Assembly (NCBI GenBank): GCA_030041215.1
Contig: JASHOH010000093.1
Span: 1-35,298, forward strand
Length of the DNA stretch: 35,298 nt
Direction: 5' to 3'
Origin: Candidatus Sulfotelmatobacter sp.
Lineage (GTDB): Bacteria > Acidobacteriota > Terriglobia > Terriglobales > Acidobacteriaceae
Shown: one piece after another, positions 16,439 to 26,400 of the stretch
Numbering within the stretch: the stretch's first letter is position 1
Layout: every line of letters starts with the position of its first letter
The notes under the pieces: generated by a model
The model's input: only the letters and a program-made list of their open reading frames with translations
What the model was told of the DNA's origin: nothing
The model's database searches: none
Translations under genes and position numbers: made by a program

Positions 16439-16702
16439 ATGAGATTTGCTAGAAAGCTTGCCTTAACGGCAACGCTGTTTGGGTTTTTTGTGCCGACGGC
16501 CCTCCCAGCCTACGCCGAACAGGAAGTGGATAACACCTATTATCCCCCCGTCACCGAACCTGCAGCGCCTTCCCGGCAGCACCCTACAGTGGCTAAGAAG
16601 AGCAAGGCGAGTGCCAGCTCCGTGGCGCATCACAAACCCGAGCTAAAGCCAATTGCGAAAAAGCAAACGCCTGCCACTGTAAAGCCGGCAGTCGGTAACT
16701 AG
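16439..16702 (+). CDS. Small secreted Lys/Pro-rich protein
   Basis: This is an 87-residue protein starting at the second in-frame Met, chosen because GGGAGG lies 8 bases upstream and the signal peptide begins there (MRFARKLALTATLFGFFVPT, then ALPAYA). The mature part is low complexity, rich in Lys, Pro, Ala and Ser (VAKKSKASASSVAHHKPELK) and likely disordered. No family recognised. A periplasmic or surface role is inferred only from the signal peptide. No clear operon partner; the next gene starts 111 bases downstream. Confidence 0.6.
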   Translation: MRFARKLALTATLFGFFVPTALPAYAEQEVDNTYYPPVTEPAAPSRQHPTVAKKSKASASSVAHHKPELKPIAKKQTPATVKPAVGN

Positions 16703-16813
16703 TGCGGACGATCACACGGGCAGTCGCACATTGTAGGCTCGAAGATCGACCTCAAAGCTGAGCACATCCCCTGACAGCTTGCAGATTCTAGAACCGCTCA
16801 GGAGCAAATCGTT

Positions 16814-18019
16814 ATGGCAAGCAATTCCCGTCTTTCTGCGATTCATCGCAACCTGTACGCAATCTTCTGCGGACTTATTGCCGCGGGAACGCTCATCGCG
16901 GTGGCGCGTGCCCAAGAAACACCCGGCGTCACCAGCGGCAGCATTCGCCTCGGTTCGTGCGCGGCGTTAGATGGCCCCGCCCGGCAACTCGGACTGGAGA
17001 CTGTCCTCGGAGCCACCGCCTACCTTGACTACGTCAACGATCAAGGCGGCATCAATGGCCGCAAACTTCAGCTGCTTTCCCACAATGACGGCTATGATCC
17101 GGAGAAGACAACCGCCTGCTTCAATCGGCTCAAGGAAGACAACGTGTTCACAGCAGCGTTCTTCGTGGGTACTCCGACAGCCGTCAAGTACATGCCGATG
17201 GCGGAAGCGAACAAGATCCCCATTGTCGGCTTGTTTACCGGTGCGCCCGTCCTCGTCCAGCCTGCTAAGCACTTCATCATTAACGTGCGCGCCTCTTACG
17301 ATGATGAAGCGCGCGAGCAGGTCGATAGCCTCTGGAAAGTAGGCGTGCGGAAGGTTGGTGTCCTCTATCAGGACGATGCCTTTGGAACCGTGGTGCTGGA
17401 AGGAGTGCGGTCTGCGCTGTCTAGGCACAATGCGTCACCGGTGGGACTGGGGAAGTTTGTGCGCAACACTCTCGATGTGGACAAGGGCATTCAGGAGGTG
17501 CGCGCCGCTGGACCTGAGGCTGTCGTAATCGTTGGTCCGTATGCTCCTGCAGCACAGATCGTGAAGCGCGCTCACGCTTTAGGATGGAAACCCGTTTTTC
17601 TGACCGTATCGTTCGTGGGCACCGAGGCCTTCATCAATGCAGCCGGCCCAGACGCAGAAGGTACCATCATCACGCAGGTGGTACCACCTTACCAGCGCAC
17701 CGACTTGCCGACTGTGAGTCTCTATCGTCAAGTGCTCAGTAAGTACATGCCCAGCGCGCAGCCGAGCTTCGTCAGTCTGGAAGGATTCGTCGATGCCATG
17801 GTCGTGGTCGACGGAATCAAAAGAGCTGGCGCTAACCTGAACCGCGAGACCTTCATCAGAGCGATCGAATCGATGCACGACGCCGACATTGGTCTGGGAT
17901 CAGCCGGGCACCTCATGTATAGCGCCCATCAACACAAGGGGCTCGATCACGTCTATCCAACCGTCATACGCGGCGGTAAGCCAGAGCTGATTACCGACTG
18001 GCAAACCGTTGTGCAATGA
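16814..18019 (+). CDS. ABC-type branched-chain amino-acid-like substrate-binding protein (type 1 periplasmic fold)
   Basis: This is a 401-residue exported protein with an AGGAG site before the ATG. The signal region ends near VARAQ. The first lobe begins with SGSIRLGSCAALDGPARQLG, then AYLDYVNDQGGINGRKLQLL and SHNDGYDPEKTTACFNRL, matching LivJ/LivK-type type-1 binding proteins ('G...A..Y...N..GGINGR...L...DD.YDP..T'). The second lobe shows VRKVGVLYQDDAFGTVVLEG and EAVVIVGPYAPAAQIVKRAH. Such proteins feed ABC importers or act as sensors for amphipathic solutes. No permease or ATPase genes lie nearby, so it is an orphan in this window. A hairpin lies 77 bases downstream. Confidence 0.88.
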   Translation: MASNSRLSAIHRNLYAIFCGLIAAGTLIAVARAQETPGVTSGSIRLGSCAALDGPARQLGLETVLGATAYLDYVNDQGGINGRKLQLLSHNDGYDPEKTTACFNRLKEDNVFTAAFFVGTPTAVKYMPMAEANKIPIVGLFTGAPVLVQPAKHFIINVRASYDDEAREQVDSLWKVGVRKVGVLYQDDAFGTVVLEGVRSALSRHNASPVGLGKFVRNTLDVDKGIQEVRAAGPEAVVIVGPYAPAAQIVKRAHALGWKPVFLTVSFVGTEAFINAAGPDAEGTIITQVVPPYQRTDLPTVSLYRQVLSKYMPSAQPSFVSLEGFVDAMVVVDGIKRAGANLNRETFIRAIESMHDADIGLGSAGHLMYSAHQHKGLDHVYPTVIRGGKPELITDWQTVVQ

Positions 18020-18095
18020 TGTCCGCGCCTTACCACACTGCAAGAAGTCCCCACCGTTCCCAACGCGATCGTCTGATGCGTTGATGAACGAAAAA

Positions 18096-18117
18096 AGGCG
18101 AACCTTTCGGCTCGCCT
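18096..18117. terminator. Probable bidirectional terminator hairpin
   Basis: AGGCGAACC / GGCTCGCCT (8 of 9 pairs) encloses a TTTC loop. It is preceded by A6 (a T-run on the minus strand, downstream of the KatG remnant) and followed by CGTAATTTTT on the plus strand after the substrate-binding gene. Confidence 0.55.
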
Positions 18118-18135
18118 CGTAATTTTTGGTTTAAC

Positions 18136-18522
<387 letters not shown>

Positions 18523-18549
18523 CTACGAACGCGCCCGACACACACCACA

Positions 18550-18828
18550 GACTCTGAAGGCAGGTACGTCTATGTCGCGAATATGGACGCCGGCACTGCC
18601 TCTGCCTAAACAGCTTGAACGACACCACCGGAGCCCTAACTCAGATCGGCAGTGCATACACGGCCGCGGCCCTGCCCGAACTCGCTCAGCGTTTCCAATG
18701 AAGGAAAGTATCTTTATGCAGCGGACGGAGGAGCGGCTCTGGTGTCCATCTTTACGATCAACTCCAACGGCACGCTGAAAGCAAGCGAAACGGCCTCGAC
18801 TGGCAACGGGGGCCATTACGCCAATTAT
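18550..18828 (+). pseudogene. Lactonase/YVTN-like beta-propeller protein fragment, multiply frameshifted
   Basis: Three frames in succession carry pieces of one propeller protein: SEGRYVYVANMDAGTASA, then a stop; SLNDTTGALTQIGSAY; and NSLSVSNEGKYLYAADGGAA followed by VSIFTINSNGTLK. The 'GxYxYVAN ... V..F.IN..GTL' blades are typical of 6-phosphogluconolactonase-like/YVTN families. At least two indels and missing ends make it non-functional. Confidence 0.6.
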
Positions 18829-18922
18829 CCCAGCCTTCCAAAACCAAAGGTTTCGGCTGCACGGTGCTCAGATTGCTTTTCCCACGCTGCGGGCCTAACA
18901 TTCGCGGCATGGAGGGCTCGCA

Positions 18923-19255
18923 ATGAATCCGTGCGGCCCAATTCATAAGAATCTCCTGAAGCTCGCTGCAATAGCTTTCCTTGCCACTTTCGCGTTTGCC
19001 CAGGCACCACCCAAGTACGACCCCGCCACCGAAACCAAACTCAAAGGACTCGTGGAACACTTGAAGCTCGTTCCTCCCACGGGTGGGAAGCCTGTAGCCT
19101 ACCTGGTGATGAAGAGTGGCCAAGATACAGTTCGGGTCTTTCTTTGTCCCAAGAGCTTTCTTGACGAAATAGGAGTGAGTTTCAAAGCGGAAGACGAGAT
19201 TCAGGTCACCGGTTCCAAGGTCAAGCAGGACGGAGCGGACCTGATTGCTTGGTAG
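18923..19255 (+). CDS. Small exported protein, OB-fold-like
   Basis: This is a 110-residue protein preceded by GGAGGGC. The signal peptide is followed by FAQAPPKYDPATETKLKGLV, KLVPPTGGKPVAYLVMKS, VRVFLCPKSFLDEIGVSFKA and DEIQVTGSKVKQDGADLIAW. The alternating strands and the 'KLKGxV ... GDxIxVTGSxV' pattern suggest an OB-fold of the kind found in small periplasmic 'DNA-binding-like' proteins of Acidobacteriota. Relatives I recall continue after 'DLI-L-A-R', so the TAG after IAW may be a premature end from a small indel. Ligand and role are unknown. Confidence 0.6.
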   Translation: MNPCGPIHKNLLKLAAIAFLATFAFAQAPPKYDPATETKLKGLVEHLKLVPPTGGKPVAYLVMKSGQDTVRVFLCPKSFLDEIGVSFKAEDEIQVTGSKVKQDGADLIAW

Positions 19256-19484
19256 ATGGGCGAAGTTGTGTCACGCGCTTGCTCACGTCTATGATTTTGA
19301 ACCGCGCCCTAAACCACTGAATTGGAGTCGTCAAATCCAGGCTCTCAGGTTGGGGTTGTTAACAGGAGTGACACCCTCCGATCATTGGTCTTGCCTTTGT
19401 CGTTGATGAAATCAGGGTCGAAAATCGCGGAAATGACGTTGCTCATGCTGGATTAGGCAACGGTTCGACTCGGTAACCAAGGAT
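19256..19484. other. Short gene-free stretch
   Basis: Between the OB-fold-like gene and the IS110 remnant no gene is recognised. A 33-codon minus-strand frame (MSNVISAIFDPDFINDKGK ...) reads protein-like but is too short to assign. Confidence 0.3.
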
Positions 19485-19627
19485 TCAGAGTGACTGGATC
19501 ATTCGCAGAGTGCGGGCTCGCCTGGACTTCTGGCACACTGCCGGGCCGCGTTCCTCGTAGCGAACGCCGGTATGCAAAAGTATCCAGATCAGCTGACACA
19601 TGCGATGCACGATTGCCCCGACCAACT
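19485..19627 (-). mobile_element. IS110-family transposase C-terminal remnant
   Basis: Minus-strand codons give LVGAIVHRMCQLIWILLHTG, VRYEERGPAVCQKSRRARTL and a stop after RMIQSL. This is the tail seen in IS110-family transposases ('A.AH.L.R.IY..L..G..Y.E.......K.R.R....R.....LGY'). Upstream coding stops at about 19627, where a group II intron domain V begins on the plus strand. The Ser-containing catalytic C-domain is missing. Confidence 0.55.
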
Positions 19628-19628
19628 C

Positions 19629-19700
19629 GAACCGCCGTGTACGGACCCGTACGCACGGTGGTGTGGCAGGGGTCGGCGGGTGACTGCCGCCCCTATGCCG
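19629..19700 (+). ncRNA. Group II intron 3' end (domains V and VI), orphan remnant
   Basis: Bases 19629-19664 fold like domain V: a lower stem CCGCCGTG / CACGGTGG, a two-base bulge, an upper stem TACG / CGTA and a GACC tetraloop. The CGC in the lower stem would be the class C catalytic triad. Bases about 19666-19697 form a domain VI-like hairpin (AGGGGTCGGCGG / CTGCCGCCCCT). No other intron domains or reverse transcriptase precede it; the IS110 remnant begins directly upstream. The intron boundaries are estimates. Confidence 0.6.
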
Positions 19701-19792
19701 ATCAAGTTGGCAACACTTCTCCAATCCAGGATGTTTGCGAGTTCGGCCGGTCCCGCCGGCCCCAGCTCCACAACTAGGCAAAGCGGGCGCAG

Positions 19793-20359
19793 CTACTTTA
19801 CTTCCTTCATGAAAGGCTTGCTGGAGGCGACTTTGGCGGCAAGCTCCAGTTGTCGCAGGTCGTCAAGAGTGAAATCGGGGCCAGCCGAGGACAGATCGTA
19901 TCCCTTGCGGCAAACCTGAATCACACCGAGGACTTTTTTCTCCGCATCAAGAACAGGTACCGACATAAGCTTTTGGATGGCGGCTTGTTCGGACTGGTCG
20001 GCATCCTCTGGGGTGCTCAGCTGGACAGTCTCGAAGACGCGGGCGTGTTCTACTTTTGCGAAGGTGTTGAAGAGTTCTACTTTCTTCGTAGATGCGGTGC
20101 GAGCGGAGACGGCCGAGGAACTGGAAACCGAGATGGACCCCGCGGTTTTCAGCTGATCCGGCAACACGAACTTCAGGAAACCCTTCTCCAGGCATAACAG
20201 TGCAACCTCACTGAGGCGGACACCGAAGAGCTTGCTTAACCCGGAACAGAATTTTTCCGGGGTCTCGGCCGCACCCAACACGAACTCTACTGCCTGGTCG
20301 GGAGCAAGCACCGGAGCTGCCGCGGCACCGCCTTGAGCGGGATTCTGCTTCTTCTGCAT
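19793..20359 (-). CDS. GAF-domain protein
   Basis: This is a 188-residue cytoplasmic protein. Residues about 15-185 form one GAF domain: AVEFVLGAAETPEKFCSGLS, VALLCLEKGFLKFVLPDQLK, then a Ser/Ala-rich insertion, VFETVQLSTPEDADQSEQAA, IQKLMSVPVLDAEKKVLGVI (the typical 'S.L.VP..D..G...GV.Q' core) and the closing helix. There is no kinase, cyclase or HTH output domain, so it is a stand-alone sensor or protein-interaction module; its ligand is unknown. The ATG at 20359 has AGGGAG close upstream; a TTG at 20374 is the alternative. No operon partner is visible. Confidence 0.75.
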   Translation of the reverse strand: MQKKQNPAQGGAAAAPVLAPDQAVEFVLGAAETPEKFCSGLSKLFGVRLSEVALLCLEKGFLKFVLPDQLKTAGSISVSSSSAVSARTASTKKVELFNTFAKVEHARVFETVQLSTPEDADQSEQAAIQKLMSVPVLDAEKKVLGVIQVCRKGYDLSSAGPDFTLDDLRQLELAAKVASSKPFMKEVK

Positions 20360-20399
20360 ATCTCCCTGGAACAATGCTGGGTTCCCAAGATTGCATCAC

Positions 20400-20818
20400 C
20401 GACCGTCAATAGTGACGGTTTGGAGACGCCAGCATCAAGTTACCGACGTACTTCGAAGAACGGCAATGCCGGGGGAATTAGGCTTAATCCCGGGTCAGCG
20501 GAAATCCTTTCTCACCCCAGCCCCGAATACCGCCATCCATGGAAAGTACTTGGGTGTAAACCCACTTTCTCGAGATCCACGCAAATTCGAACGGTTGCAG
20601 ACAGCCTTGGGTAGCGCACCTAGGAAAGAGCACACGAGCCTTGCTGCGTACCAGGCTGAAGCCCACGTGGAAGATCACTTCCACCTTGATACCCTCGTCC
20701 TGCGGATTTTCGAGCCACAAAAGACCCCCGCTGCCCGAACCCCTTCGAGCAGCCAAATCCCTTCAAAATCGGCTTCCTCAGCAGCCCCGATTAGCCACCC
20801 GGTTGCAGACTTGGCGGG
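20400..20818. other. 420-base gap without a recognised gene
   Basis: Frames on both strands are short, mutually overlapping and lack motifs or a ribosome-binding site. A 90-codon minus frame (20484-20756) is open but has no recognisable family. The segment could be the remains of another lost gene. Confidence 0.35.
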
Positions 20819-21097
20819 TCAATTCTTGATTGTCTTCTTCAGGACGTAATCGAAGAACCTCTCAGTGGTGTCACCGGAAGTCCACTCCGCACGGAGCGTT
20901 GTCCTCTCCTCCCCTTTTCTCAAGGCGGAGAGTAGCGTGCGGTTCAGTTCCCTCGCACTGGCTCCTTCCATCTCGGCCTCAACAACGAATTCGTCACCAT
21001 CTTTTCTGACCGAGGCGTTCGCAGCCAGTTGCTCCAGGGTGAGCCGGATCGTCCGAACGCCGGAGCGGTTAACACGAGCAGTGAGCTTGAAGTTCAT
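20819..21097 (-). CDS. Small hypothetical protein
   Basis: This is a 92-residue charged protein starting MNFKLTARVNRSGVRTIRLT and containing KDGDEFVVEAEMEGASAREL, ending DYVLKKTIKN. Alternating beta-like strands and a helix are suggested, with no signal peptide and no cysteine. The frame is open 37 codons further upstream but that part is not protein-like, so the ATG at 21097 is preferred. No family recognised. It could be a cytoplasmic ferredoxin-fold-like small protein; confidence that it is a gene is moderate. Confidence 0.45.
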   Translation of the reverse strand: MNFKLTARVNRSGVRTIRLTLEQLAANASVRKDGDEFVVEAEMEGASARELNRTLLSALRKGEERTTLRAEWTSGDTTERFFDYVLKKTIKN

Positions 21098-21317
21098 CTG
21101 GGATGCAAACTTCGCCTTCGCTCTATCTGGGGTTTTAGCTCTCCGGATGGGGAATGACACCAAAAACGATATCCTTCCCCGACACCCGCAGCCTCGGCAA
21201 ATCTCCATTGGGTACTGGGTAGATTGCGTGTTTTCAGAAAGTACCCCTCAATGGTGGGACGTGCCGCTCATCCATTCGCTTGTGCGATAATAGTTTGTAT
21301 TATTGTGTTACAGCCCC

Positions 21318-21752
21318 TTAGCTGGACACGGGACTTTCGGCGGACAGCAAAACACCCGCCAGAACTGCACAGCCGACTCCCACAAGATGGAATGCACTCA
21401 GCCGTTCGTGCAAAAGGACTGGAGCAAGCAGGACGACAAACATAGGGTAGAGTGCAGCCAATGATTCGACGATCGAAGCTTTGCCGCCGTGGCGCATCGC
21501 TGCCAGGAGGCACAATATTCCCAGCCCGTTGCAGATGCCGTTCAGCAAGGCACAGATCAAGCTCCTCGACGAATAGTTCAGCACAGAAATCGTGGGCAAA
21601 ACCAAGGGCTGCAACAGCATGAAGCCGACAGCTACCCAGACAAGTGCGGTTTGCACCCCAATGCGGTCCACGGCCATTTTCTGAAACACTCCGACTGCTC
21701 CCCAGGAAAGCAGGGCCAGGATCGCGAGCGACATCCATAAAGAACCATTCAT
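21318..21752 (-). CDS. Half-size EamA/DMT-family transporter subunit
   Basis: This is a 144-residue protein with four to five hydrophobic helices and the EamA-type pattern LAILALLSWGAVGVFQKMAV ... GICNGLGILCLLAAMRHGGK ... IVESLAALYPMFVVLLAPVL and ERLSAFHLVGVGCAVLAGVL. Standard EamA proteins have two such units (about 300 residues); this one has one, so it should dimerise. It starts 7 bases after the stop of another half-size EamA gene, which makes a heterodimer with that partner likely. Substrate unknown; metabolite export is usual in the superfamily. Confidence 0.78.
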   Translation of the reverse strand: MNGSLWMSLAILALLSWGAVGVFQKMAVDRIGVQTALVWVAVGFMLLQPLVLPTISVLNYSSRSLICALLNGICNGLGILCLLAAMRHGGKASIVESLAALYPMFVVLLAPVLLHERLSAFHLVGVGCAVLAGVLLSAESPVSS

Positions 21753-21759
21753 AAAGTAC

Positions 21760-22383
21760 TCAGAGCGAAAGTATGAACATGGCAGCGGCGGCGAAACACA
21801 GTCCCAAAACTTGCACCTTGTTCAGCTTCTCCCGCAAAAACCTAACGGCACAAAGAACAGTAACCATCGGGTATAGGGAAGTGACCGAGGTGATCATCGA
21901 GGCGTTGTAGCCCGTGCGATACGCGCCATAAAGGCAGATACCGCCGAGGGCCAGCAGCACGCCACCGACTAGCGCGTAGCATTTGCCCGCTTGGCTTTTG
22001 TCACTTTTTGCGGTTTTTCGTCGCAGCACACTCAGGCTGACGAGCACAAATCCGAATGCGGAGATGAATTCCATCGTTGCCGGGGGAATCTCCTTGGAAC
22101 CTATCTTGGCGGTGAAGGCCCAACCCGTCCAGCAGATTGAGGAAGCCATCGCATACCAGAACCATCTTGTCTTTACTGTCCGCACTGTCCGCCTCACCGC
22201 CAAAACCAGCGGTGTGGGTTGGGTTTCGTCCGGGGATTGAGGCGCGAGGGTCAGATCCGCATCTATGTCCGGATATTTCAGCGGAAGTGTTGATGCTTCA
22301 GAGACAACGATTTGTCTGACGCCCAAGACCTCCGAAGAGGCCTTGGGCCGGACGTGCTCCGAGGTCAGCGAGCCGATTCCCAT
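21760..22383 (-). CDS. Half-size EamA/DMT-family transporter subunit with N-terminal extension
   Basis: This is a 207-residue protein. Residues 1 to about 72 are a hydrophilic extension with no family resemblance. Then an EamA unit follows: RWFWYAMASSICWTGWAFTA, KIGSKEIPPATMEFISAFGF, LALGGICLYGAYRTGYNASM, ITSVTSLYPMVTVLCAVRFL and REKLNKVQVLGLCFAAAAMF. Motifs such as 'SLYPxVTVL' and 'EKLxxxQxxGxxxAxxAxxL' are standard. Only one four-helix unit is present. The tandem arrangement with the next gene suggests a two-subunit transporter. The extension is unusual: either a regulatory tail or an annotation artefact if translation starts near residue 70. Confidence 0.72.
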   Translation of the reverse strand: MGIGSLTSEHVRPKASSEVLGVRQIVVSEASTLPLKYPDIDADLTLAPQSPDETQPTPLVLAVRRTVRTVKTRWFWYAMASSICWTGWAFTAKIGSKEIPPATMEFISAFGFVLVSLSVLRRKTAKSDKSQAGKCYALVGGVLLALGGICLYGAYRTGYNASMITSVTSLYPMVTVLCAVRFLREKLNKVQVLGLCFAAAAMFILSL

Positions 22384-22584
22384 GGACCGTCATTTCATTT
22401 TATGAAAGCAGGAGCGGTGCAGAAAGTCACCTTCGTCATAGGGGAGATGTAACGGAACGACTAGTCACTTCGGATCGAACCAAGGTCACGAGGGAGCCGC
22501 ACGGAAGTATCTCGCGCGAGACGAATGGCTTTGGAATGAGTCAAATACACATATCAACCGGTGGGTGCACTGGGCCCCGTAGGA

Positions 22585-23364
22585 TTAATCCTGTTTTCCT
22601 AAGCGTGAATACTCGCCGACCCACTTCCTGAGGATTTTCTCGCTCTTTGAGGGTTGGAAGCGCAATCCGACCAGGAGGCCAGAGTACCAACGCGGTGATG
22701 CGCGCAGCGAAAATTGGCGGGTACCAGGCAACGAAAAGTCTAGATGGATCTCATCTGGCAGACTGACATTCCGCGAGAGCGTCACCGCCATGCCGCCGTG
22801 GCCGACGTTTCTTGTAATCCCTCTTGCGGCGATGCCCTCGGCCTTAATCGTGACGGCGGTGACAATGGGCACGCGGGCATACGCGCCGATACCACGGGCG
22901 ATCACTGACTGAGTGGTGGATACCGCGGTTCGAAAGCTAAGGTCGGTCGTCGTTTCTAGCAGTGCATTGATTCCGATGTCACAGAACCGAGCTGCTTCAC
23001 TCCAGTCACCGATCCCGTAAAGCAGCGTGCGACGGGGCAAGAACCACCCAGACCTCCGCAAAGAGGAGACTGCGGTTTGGTTCAGCGGCAGTACACAGGC
23101 GGAGATTGCTCCTGCATGACGAGTGTTGGGGGATTTCATCTCGACCGGCCAGACATCAAAATTGAATGCCTTGAACGACTCGGCAAATTTCAGGAGCAGC
23201 TTGGAATCGATCTCTAGCCCCGCCAGCGTGACACGGTGACCGGATGAGTTCCCGTTACTTGCGGCTATTCGTCTGGCCGGAACGGCTGTGTGTGTTCCCA
23301 ACTTTTCCACCATCGCTTCTTGGACGAATAGCAGCATAACGGAAACATTCTCCGATTGCCGCAT
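22585..23364 (-). CDS. PilZ-domain protein
   Basis: About 259 residues from the ATG at 23364. This start is preferred because the longer frame would overlap the divergent receptor gene. The C-terminal ~90 residues match PilZ: ARGITRNVGHGGMAVTLSRN, LPDEIHLDFSLPGTRQFSLR, ASPRWYSGLLVGLRFQPSK. The 'R...N...GG' part corresponds to the c-di-GMP-binding '(D/N)-x-S-x-x-G' motif, although the N-terminal RxxxR motif is not clearly present, so nucleotide binding is uncertain. The N-terminal part (LAGLEIDSKLLLKFAESFKA ... LPRRTLLYGIGDWSEAARF) resembles a receiver-like alpha/beta fold without the phospho-acceptor. It is transcribed divergently from the large receptor. Confidence 0.75.
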   Translation of the reverse strand: MRQSENVSVMLLFVQEAMVEKLGTHTAVPARRIAASNGNSSGHRVTLAGLEIDSKLLLKFAESFKAFNFDVWPVEMKSPNTRHAGAISACVLPLNQTAVSSLRRSGWFLPRRTLLYGIGDWSEAARFCDIGINALLETTTDLSFRTAVSTTQSVIARGIGAYARVPIVTAVTIKAEGIAARGITRNVGHGGMAVTLSRNVSLPDEIHLDFSLPGTRQFSLRASPRWYSGLLVGLRFQPSKSEKILRKWVGEYSRLGKQD

Positions 23365-23447
23365 TACTCTTGTTACCTTGCGACTGCACCCTTGGTCGCC
23401 TACTGTTACTCCTAGCAAACTCTGGTAACGCACAGGAGTCATTTGGG

Positions 23448-26400
23448 ATGAGACTGCGCGCTAATGCCGTGCTGAAGCTTGGGGCTCTTTTCCTTGTTAC
23501 CTCTCTGGCTGCATTGGCACAGAATACGGCTGAAGTTCAGGGCAAAATAGCAGAGCCCAATGGGCGTCCCGTAGTAAGCGCTTTCGTGATCATTACCGGC
23601 CAGAACACCGCGCTCATGCGGGCAGCTACGACCGATGATGCAGGCGAGTTCACGTTCAGTGCTCTGCCGGTTGGGCGCTACAAGGTCGAGGTAAGGGCCG
23701 ACGGTTTTGGGAACTGGCAGATCGATGAACTGCAAGCAAACATCGGGCAGGTTGTCAAACTCGACGTCAAACTGAATGCACTTGGGGCGCGCTCGGAACT
23801 TCGTGTCGTCGCCCCGTCCATGATTGAAACCACGAATACGCAACTCGGTGTGGTGATGGACAGCCTCGAAGTTACGCAGCTTCCCCTGAAGTCACGCGAC
23901 ACCTTCGAACTGCTACAGCTCCAGCCGGGAGTGCAGAGTACGTTGGGGGCAGCCCTTTACTTTGGCAGCGATCAGCCCGGCGTGGTGTCGGTAAGCGGAG
24001 GCCGTGCCCGTTCGAACAATTACGACGTGAACGGCGGTCCGTCGGGCGATCTATTCGTGAACGCACCCTCGCTGCAGCCTTCACCGGACTCCATCAGCGA
24101 GTTTCGCGTTATTTCGCATGACTATGACGCGGATCTCGGTCGCAATGCCGGTTCCGTGATCAACGTGGTCACGAAATCCGGCAGTAATGCGTTCCACGGA
24201 ACCGTGTATGAGTTTTTTCGCAATAATGTCCTGAACGCCAAGGGTTATCTTGATCCCGAAAAGCCCGATTCCAAGCAGAATGAATTTGGCGGGACATTGG
24301 GTGGCCCGATCCGCCGCGACAAAACGTTCTTGTTCTCCTCTTACGAAGGGCAACGTCTGCGGAACGGAATCACTTCTGATCCGGTCGTCGTGCCAACCCT
24401 CGAGGAACGTAGCGGAGACTTCTCCGCAGGACCGGCTTTCGCGGGAACACTGACCGATGCGACCGTCGCGACCGAGCTCAACAATCGCGCTGGATGCACC
24501 TCAGCCGTGTCCGCCAATGGCGGAGTTGCCATAGCACCCGGTACTGCCTACGCCGCGATCTTCCCTGGCAATATCATTCCCAAGCCATGCTTCGACCCCA
24601 CAGCAGGCGATTTGCTGAACAGCTTTGTACCTCACCCGAATGTCGCGGCCAATGTCTTCCAGGCCATCCCCGATGCGGCAGTTCGGCAAGACCAGATGAC
24701 GATGCGTCTCGATCACAACCTGACGAGCCAACAACAACTCAGTTTGTATTACTACTTTACCGACGGCTACGACGACGAACCGTTCTCCGGATTCGAGGCG
24801 GTGGGCGCAGATCTGCCGGGTTTTGGCAACCAGACGCAATCACGGTTCCAGCAACTGAACATCTCGCATAACTGGATGATCAGCGCCAAGACAACCAACG
24901 AAGCTCGTTTGGTCTACTATCGCGAGGGAGAGGGTCGATTTCTTTCGCCAGAACGGACTGGGCTAGTGCAAGATTCCTGCAGCACAGTTGCTTCGGCGCA
25001 GTGTTTTTCTGATCCGGCGAACCCTAGTTTGGGCATCACGCCTGGATATGGACCGCAATGGGAAGGGGTGCCCTTTGTATCCTTAGCCGGTGGATTCAGT
25101 TACGGCAACAACGCGAATGGATTTTTTAGTCAGACCGGCAATGTCTACCAGGCATTCGAGGCAGTCAGCAAGACTTTCGGCAAGCACACGCTGAACTTTG
25201 GTGCAGACGCGCGCGACCAGCGTTTTCATCAGACTTACTATTACAACATCAACGGGAATTTCGAGTTTACCGGTGGTGGTCCGAATGATGTGGGGTATTC
25301 AGATCTTGTGCCCAACTACTTGCTTGGTCTTCCCGATACCTACTCCCAGGGTTCCGCGAACGCCTTGGATGTCCGCGCCCTCGAACTTGCGTTATTCGCC
25401 GGGGACGCCTGGAAGCTAAAGAGCAATCTGACATTCTACTCTGGGCTGCGGTGGGAGCTGAACACCCCGCAAGAGGATGCGGGTAAGCGGGTTCAGGCAT
25501 TTCGCCCCGGAGAGGCAACCCACATTTACCCGTGCCAGCTAAGCGCTTCGGACCCACTTGTAGCAACCTTCGGCTCGACCGACTGTTCGCCGGCCGGCCC
25601 AGCTGCGTCGGTGTTTCCGCTGGGATTGGTTTTTCCAGGCGACCCCGGCGTTCCCAATGGCCTGACTAAGACCTATCTGCACGCTTTCGCTCCGAGGCTA
25701 GGGTTGGCTTGGTCACCCAATGCCACCACGGGGTGGCTGTCGAAATTATCGGGGGGCCCTGGCAAATCCAGTGTCCGGATGGGTTGGGGAATTTTCTACG
25801 ACGCCAATGAGGAGTTGATCTTTGCCTCGTTTGCCGCCCAGCCACCGTTTGGCGGGAGCACCTCCATCACCAATCCGCTATTCAACACACCATTCCTCTC
25901 GCAAAATGGAACGATCACACCGAATCCATTCAATGGATTTGAGACTCCTAGCCCAGGGTCGCCGGTGGATTTCGCAAGCTTCCGGCCGATCGAGCTGTTT
26001 GGCGATTACCCAACCACCCTTCGATCCCAGTATTCGGAGCAGTACCACCTGACGATCCAGCGTGAACTGTCGAAAGACACCGTGCTGCAGTTCGGGTATG
26101 TGGGCAGTGAAGGTCATCGCCTGCTCTCCAGCTTGGACCAGAACTTTGGAAACGCACGGACGTGCCTTGACCTGAATAACATTCCTGGCATGTCCTGCGG
26201 GCCATTCGGGGAAGACAGCGCTTACTATATCCCGGCAAATGCCATTTCCCCGGGAGTTACTCTGCATCTGCCTTACGGCTCGGTGCCGAGCGTAACTGGG
26301 CCGAACCCGAACCCGATTACGCTGGTGGGACTGCGCCAGTATTCTTCTCCCATCTGCCAGCCAACCACGGGTGTGGGCTGTCCGCCGGATGGCGTGCCCG

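Noticed and set aside
20484-20756. 90-codon minus-strand open frame
   Set aside because: No ribosome-binding site, no recognisable motif, and no supporting neighbour; left as an unassigned gap.
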